NCBI GenBank assembly: GCA_028571685.1
Contig: CM053146.1
Span: forward strand, 19,131,431 to 19,195,430
Reading direction: 5' to 3'
Source of the DNA: Heterohyrax brucei
Lineage: Eukaryota; Chordata; Mammalia; Hyracoidea; Procaviidae
DNA length: 64,000 nt
The position numbers were made by a program, and so were the translations under genes. The notes beneath the pieces were generated by a model, which was not told the origin of the DNA, searched no databases, and was given only the letters and a program-made list of their open reading frames with translations. Shown in pieces: positions 58,679 through 64,000 of this stretch. Every line of letters begins with the position of its first letter. Within the stretch, counting starts at the first letter, position 1.

Positions 58679-60138
58679 ACAGTTCTTTTCCTTTTATTTA
58701 TGTGGTGAATGACATTGATTGATTTGCTAAAATTGGACTATCCTTGTATTCCTGTTATGAATCTTACTTGACCACAGTGTATGATTTTTTTGATGTGTTG
58801 TTGAATGTTGAAAATTTTTGCATCTATGTTCATGGAGGATATTGTACTTTAATTTTCTTTTCAGAGATGTCTTTGCATGGTTTCGGCATCAGGGTGATGA
58901 TGGTTTCATAGGATGAATTAGTGAGCTTTCTTTCATCCTCCATGTTTTGAAAGAATTTGAGTAGAACTGATGTCAGCACTTCTCTGAATAGTCATTAAAA
59001 TTTCTCAGTGAAGCCACCTCATTGTATTCATTTTTTGTCACTTTTTTGTGACATCTTCAATGTCTTCTTTTGTTATATGTCTGTTTAGATACTTTATTGC
59101 TATTTGCGTTAGTTTAGGTAGGAATGTATTTCTAGGAATTTGTTAATTTTATCTATTTTTTAAAATTTGTTGGAATGTAGTTTCTTATAGTATTCTATTA
59201 TGATCACCTTTATCTCGGCGTAGGCTATAATAATGTCTCCAATTTCATTTCTTATTTTATTTATTTGCCTCTTCTTGTTTTGTTTGTTTATTTTTTAAAT
59301 CACTCTAGGCAGTGGCTTGTCTAGTTATTCCTTTCAAAGAACCAATTTCTGGTTTTGTTGATTCTTTCTGTTGGTTTTCTATGTCATGTATTTTTCCTCT
59401 AATCTTTATCATTATTATTTTCTTCTAGTAGCTTTGGGCTTCTTTTGCTTTTCTTTTTCTATTTGTTCAAATTGTTGGTTTAAGTCACTGATTCTGGATC
59501 TTTTTCTCTTAATGTGGGTATTTATTGCCATGAATTTTCTTCTGAGGATGAATTTTCCTTTTACTGTGTCCCATTCTTTTTATTCTAAATTTTTTGTTTT
59601 TAATTTTACTTTTGATTGCTTCTATGACCTAATAATTTTTTAGTAGTGTGTTATTTACTTTTCATGTTATTATTATTATTTTTTCCTATTTTTCAGGTTG
59701 CTTGTTTCTGGCTTCACACCATTATGTTCTGAGGAGATGCTGAGCATGAATAAAATCTTTTTCTACTTTTTGAGACTTGTTTTGTGGCCTAGTATATAAT
59801 CTATTCTGGAAAATGATCCATGTACACTGAAGAAAAAGCTATATTGTTACCAATGAGTGGAGAGTTCGATACATGTCTATTTGATCAAATTGGCTTATCA
59901 TTTTAAGTCCTCAGTGTTCTTATTGATATTTGTAGAAGTTTTGTCTAGAATTGAAAATTGTGTGTTGCAGTGCACAGCTATTGTTGTGGAGTTATCTATA
60001 CTCTTTTCATATTAGTCAGTATTTGTTTCACATATTTTGGAGCACTAATGTTAGGTGCGTATGTATCTGTAACGGTTGTGTCTTCTTGATGGACTAACTC
60101 TTGTATTATTATAGAATGTCCTTCTTTGACTCTTGTAA

Positions 60139-60172
60139 TGCCAAGCTAAGTGCCATCGAGTCAGATCACCAT
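60139..60172 (-). repeat. 34-bp AfroSINE 3'-end fragment with TSD
   Basis: 'gctaagtgccatcgagtcagatcaccat' is only the extreme SINE 3' end in reverse, placed within L1 sequence. It is flanked by GACTCTTGTAA (60128-60138) and GAGTCTTGTAA (60173-60183), a 10-of-11 match that looks like a target-site duplication. Confidence 0.8.
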
Positions 60173-61065
60173 GAGTCTTGTAATAGAGTTTGATTTAAAG
60201 TTGCTTTTATCTGATATCAGTACTACTATTTCTGCTCTTTTTTGGTTACTAACTGTATGAAATACTGTTTTCCATCCTATTGCTTTAAGTTTGTTTGTGT
60301 CTTTATATCTGACATATGTTTTTGTGGGTAGCAAAAGGATGGATTGTGTTTCTTCTACCTACTCTGTTACTCTCTGCCTTCTGCACGGGGAGTTTAGTTC
60401 ATTTATGTTTATGTTTACTGCTGAAAATGAAGTATCTACTTTGATCATTTTGCTTTTTTTTTGAGTATCTTACAGTTTTTTGACTTTTATCCTCATTTGG
60501 TATTTGTATTTAGTTATTTTTTTATGATAAGTCTTGATTTCTTCCATGTTTTCTTCTATATATTTTTTCCTAGGTGTTTTCTGAGTGGTTACCACAAATA
60601 TAATGCTACAAAGCTTACAGTTTCAACAATATTTAATGTACAAATGACAAGTAACATACAGTATTAACATACTCCAATTATTCCTGTTTTGCTCCTCGTT
60701 TTCCTTTTCTGTTGGGTCTCTATTGACAGTATTATATTTCCTATACCCAATAGGTTACTTATTTCTTAGATACTTAATGTTGTATTGCTTATGGAACTTA
60801 ACTATTGAATTTGTTCCCTGAAAAATATCATATACTTGGTTATTATTTTTCTCCATGCTATTACATTTCTTTCATCTTAAAATTTCTGTATTCTTATTTT
60901 TATTTACCATGTGTAGATTTAAGTATTGGTTTAATATTCTTATCTTCCCTTTTGGAGAACTCCCTTAAATAATACCTGTAGTGCTGGTCTGTTAGGGGCA
61001 AGTTTCCAGAGCTTCTGTTTGGGGATGTCTGATTTTCCTCTCGTATTTAAATGTCAACTTTGCTG

Positions 61066-61160
61066 GAAGTCATGGATTGAATTATGTCCCCCTAAAAATG
61101 TGTGTTACAATTTGGTTAGGCTGTGAGTCCTGGTATTGTTGATGCTTCTGTGTCTTATAA
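61066..61160 (+). repeat. MaLR-type LTR 5' fragment (sense)
   Basis: 'gtcatggattgaattatgtccccctaaaaatgtg' and 'ttggttaggctgtgagtcc' are the start of the same LTR family found in reverse at 4036 and 25412. The remainder is lost into the adjoining L1. Confidence 0.6.
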
Positions 61161-62305
61161 ATCCTGCCTGTATGAAATTAATGAGGGAGAATGGATGGCA
61201 TTTGTCACATTTCTTGATCCTTTCAGAGAGCCATCTTTTGATTTTGTTTTTCCTTTCTACTGTTTTTCTATTTTCTGTTTCATTTTTTTCTGTTCTGATC
61301 TTAATTATTTCGTTTCTTCTAGTGTCTGTGTGTGCTTCTTTTGATGCTCTTTTTCTATTCATTTAAGTTATATAGCTAAGATTTTGATTTTATCCCTTTC
61401 TTCTTCTTTGATGTGTGCATCTATCTGTATAAATTGGTCTCTGAGTACAGCCTTTGCTGTGTCCCAGAGGATTTGGTATGATGTGTTTTCATTCTCATTT
61501 GATTCTAGAAATTTTTTTATTCCATCTTTGATTTCTTCCATGACCCAGTATTTTTTAAGCAGGTTGTTATTCAGTTTCCATGTAACTGATTTTTTTTCTT
61601 GCTCTTCCTGTTGTTAATTTCTACTTTGATGTTTATCTCGTCTGTGAAAATACTTTGTATTATCTCAGTGTTTTGGATTTTGTTGAGGGTTGCTCTGTGG
61701 CCTAAGATGTAGTCTGTCCTGGAGAATGTTCTATGAGTGATGGAAAAGAATATGTACTTCACAGCTGTTGGGTGGAGCTTTCTGAATATGTCTATGAGGT
61801 CATTTGGCTGATTGTACTCTGTAGCTCTTCTGTATCTTTGTTGAATTTCTTTCTAGATATTCTGTCCTTTGACTAGAATGGTGTGTTGAAGTCTCCTACT
61901 ATTCCTGGAAACTGTCAATTTCTGTCTTCAGTGTTGTTAGATTTTGCTTTACATATTTTGGAGCTCTGTCATTGGATAAGTAGGTATTTATTATAGAGAT
62001 GTCTCCATGATTCAATCATTATATAATAGCCTTGGTATCACCTTGATTTCCTCTCCATTTGAAAGTTCTATACCAACACCATTTATTTCATTATTTATTA
62101 TTCTGACCTTGTTGTCATTTACAAATTAACCTCTCTGGTTCCCTATTATAAATCATTTAGATTTCTTTCTCTTGAGAATTCATTAGATAGATTAGTATCT
62201 GGATGGTGCAGTCTTGCATCCTAGGTTCAGGCTGCTGTCTGCTGTTGTTTTTTCCTGAAACCCAGGGACTCCCTCTAATAACTCACATAATCTTGATTTG
62301 ATTAT
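61161..62305 (-). mobile_element. Second L1 ORF2 endonuclease-side fragment, antisense
   Basis: Overlaps in content with the L1 at 59340-60300, so it is a separate insertion: 'gtataaattggtctctgagtacagcctttgctgtgtcccag', 'aggttgttattcagtttccatg', 'ggagaatgttctatgagtgatgg' and 'gtgttgaagtctcctactatt' are complements of the ORF2 endonuclease and linker. No intact frame. Confidence 0.75.
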
Positions 62306-62525
62306 TACATATGTGGTTTGACAATTAAGTTCATGAATTTGCCACTGTTTACTCAAGTTGGCAGCTCTGGACAAGCAACCTCATAAGATTTCATAACCTT
62401 GGTATATCAGTGTCTCACAGATGTGTTCGTGTTGACATGTAGTAACGTCTTGCTAAGTGGCATTTATTGTTTTTGTTATGTGTTTTTGTGTGCCATTGTG
62501 AGAATGTTGGAGCTTGTATTAGAGA

Positions 62526-63940
62526 AATGAACAAACATTAAATTCCTTGTTAAACTTGAGAGGAGTGGAAGTGAAATCAGGGACATGTTGGAACAAATTT
62601 ATGGGGATAGTGACACGAGGAAAACAGCACTGTACAAATGGATTAAATGTTTTTTTGAGGAGAGAGAAAGTGTCACTGATGAAGATAGGCCAGGACAGCT
62701 AGTAATAAGCAGGGCTGATGAAAACATTGCAAAAATTCATCGAATTGTACATCCTAATCATTGGCTGATTGTGAGAAGCATATAAGACACAGTAAACACT
62801 GATAGAGAAACAGATAGGAAAATATTTTTTTTTTATTTAATATAACTGACTGAAAATGTACATTCCTGTATAAATTTACATGCCCATCTATATGCAGCTT
62901 CCACTGCTCTCCCTGTCTGGTGACAGCACACTATTCCTCTCTGCTCCATATGTGTCTCATCCTCCCAACAGCCTTCTTACCCCTCCTCTCCACCCACTCT
63001 CCTTCCTCCAGCCAGAGGTCAGCAGGATGATATCTTATAGATGTATAGAACCATGAAGTGCATCCAGTATATGGTCACTGCATTGCCAAGTCCAATCCGT
63101 GTGTGTCCAAAGAGTGGACCTTCGTTGTGATTTATGGGCAAGGGCAGCATCAGGGCCAGGGGCCATGCTCTCAGGGGAACCCCGAAACCACTGGACCTTC
63201 AATTGAGGTCTTTTGGTGGAGATAGGAAAATCTTAATGAAAATCTTGGTGAGAAAGGTTTGTGCAAAAGTGGTCCAGAGGAGCTCACCAATGATCAAAAG
63301 CAAAAGCAAAGGAGCGTTAAAGTTTGCCAAGACCTTTTTGAGAGCCAGGACAATCTTTCAAGCTGTGTTTATCACTGATGATGAAACATGGGTGTGTCAA
63401 TACAACCTTGAAACAAAGCATCAAAATGTATAATGGACATCAGCTGATTGTCCACAAAGAAAAACGTTCCATCAGTCCAAATCAAGAGTCAAAATGATGT
63501 TGTTAACCTTTTTTGATATCAGAGGGATTGTTTGTTATAAATTTGTACCAAGCAGACAAACAGTTAACCAAGTTCACTGTTTGGAAGTACTGAAAATGCT
63601 GCACCAGCTCACATGGTACTGTCTGTGAAGGAGTTTTTAGCCAGTAAACAAATAACTGTATTGGAACACCCTCCCTATTCACCTGATCTGGCCCACAGTG
63701 ACTTCTTTCTTTACGTAAACATAAATGAAATACTGAAAGGAAGAAGTTTTGATGCCATTTGGGATGTCAATGGTAATACGATGATTCAGGACGTCAAGGA
63801 TAATATGATGGCAGCTCTGATGGCCATTACAGAAAGAGTTCCAAAATTACTTTGAAAGGTGTACTAGGCACTGGTGTTGGTGCATAGCTTCCCAAGAAGT
63901 GAAGGTCACTATGAAGGTGACCATAGTGATATTCAACAAA
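62526..63940 (+). pseudogene. Mariner transposase, broken
   Basis: The N-terminal helix-turn-helix region is recognisable: NIKFLVKLERSGSEIRDM, then LEQIYGD and KTALYKWIKCFFEERESV with DEDRPGQ. The L1 insertion follows at 62824. Beyond it the catalytic domain has the first Asp in TDDETWVCQYN (63375-63410). The region of the second Asp (usually HDNAPAH) is damaged: an apparent deletion joins LEVL to NAAPAHM in another frame near 63590, so that Asp is missing. The third Asp lies in YSPDLAHSDFFLY (about 63675-63710). The C-terminus is frameshifted. It acted in the nucleus by cut-and-paste transposition at TA sites and cannot function now. Confidence 0.9.
62824..63219 (-). mobile_element. L1 3' end inserted in mariner, antisense
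   Basis: T-run at 62825-62834, then 'taatataactgactgaaaatgtacattcctg' through 'aattgaggtcttttggtgg', the antisense of the last 400 bp of the L1 3' UTR seen at 43011. The 12-bp AGATAGGAAAAT at 62812-62823 is repeated exactly at 63220-63231. Part of the right copy (AGAT) may also be L1 sequence. Confidence 0.95.
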
Positions 63941-64000
63941 GAGATATATAGCACTTTTTCTATGATGAATTCACAAAATTAATTGTCAGACTTCATATTT

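Larger units (their letters stand above)
58247..61065 (-). mobile_element. Old L1, ORF2 to inter-ORF region, antisense
   Basis: Runs from the RT domain (58355-58678, containing LTDAERAFDNIQYPF and [19 protein letters not shown]) through the linker and endonuclease (58900-60350) to the region before ORF2 (to about 61065, 'ggtctgttaggggcaagtttccagagc'). Total divergence and many indels mark it as the oldest LINE in this block and the host of several younger insertions. Confidence 0.8.
62312..63995 (+). mobile_element. Mariner DNA transposon with both TIRs, split by L1
   Basis: Terminal inverted repeats begin 'tgtggtttgacaattaagttcatgaatt' at 62312 and, in complement, 'tgaagtctgacaattaattttgtgaatt' ending at 63995. 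The flanks are TA dinucleotides (62310-62311 and 63996-63997), the target preference of Tc1/mariner elements. Removing the L1 insertion (62824-63219 plus one TSD copy) leaves about 1.28 kb, the expected mariner size. The transposase gene between is broken. It is the only copy in the window with both the 5' and 3' ends. Confidence 0.92.

Noticed and set aside
62312..63995. An active mariner transposon.
   Set aside because: Although both inverted repeats survive, the transposase has an L1 insertion, frameshifts and an apparent deletion of the region holding the second catalytic Asp.
61600..64000. CRISPR-like or phage-like repeat arrays.
   Set aside because: The repeated motifs are dispersed transposon termini. 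No regularly spaced direct repeats with unique spacers exist anywhere in the window.

Overview
The window is gene-poor vertebrate nuclear DNA, most probably from an afrotherian mammal (elephant, or a close relative such as manatee or hyrax). The diagnostic evidence is the interspersed repeats. There are many copies of a SINE that opens with an 'AAACCCTGGTGGTGTAGTGG'-type head and closes with a 'GAGTCGGAATCGACTCGACGG'-type end (AfroSINE). There are several RTE-clade (BovB-like, RTE1_LA-type) LINE copies that end in CACCTAACAACAAC. These sit with L1 LINEs, ancient MIR and L2-like relics, MaLR-type solo LTRs and mariner DNA transposons. I recognise no host protein-coding exon, and the long open frames outside LINEs look accidental. 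Family names come from memory of consensus sequences, and many boundaries are good only to about 10-30 bases.

Region 1-33 kb is the more GC-rich half by eye. It is mostly unique sequence with AfroSINEs, MIR fragments, short antisense L1 3' ends, MaLR LTRs, microsatellites and one 5'-truncated L1 3' end (19245-20488). At 18437-18892 an RTE-like segment is joined to a tRNA-Gly-like head on the minus strand. A near-identical 95-bp tandem duplication lies at 14279-14468.

Region 33-64 kb is AT-rich and almost solid LINE. An old sense L1 (33380-39800) carries two AfroSINEs. Further on is a stack of nested insertions. An antisense RTE copy (41577-47880) is interrupted by a fold-back mariner and by an antisense L1 (43011-47645). 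A sense RTE copy (47933-55772) is split by a nearly full-length sense L1 (48470-55200), which is itself split by another L1 3' end (51285-52031). An old antisense L1 (55775-61065) has taken in an RTE fragment, a mariner arm, an L1 3' end and a tiny SINE fragment. It is followed by part of a MaLR LTR and a second antisense L1 piece. The window closes with a mariner bounded by both inverted repeats (62312-63995), split by an L1 3' end with a 12-bp target-site duplication.

Nothing here works as a cellular gene system. The biology is the layered history of autonomous elements (L1, RTE, mariner) and the non-autonomous ones that depend on them (AfroSINE, tRNA/RTE composite). Every transposase, ORF1 and ORF2 frame is broken. 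The most interesting points are the palindromic mariner derivative, the tRNA-like/RTE composite, the nested stacks with readable target-site duplications, and a G-rich tract at the same place in three L1 3' UTRs.
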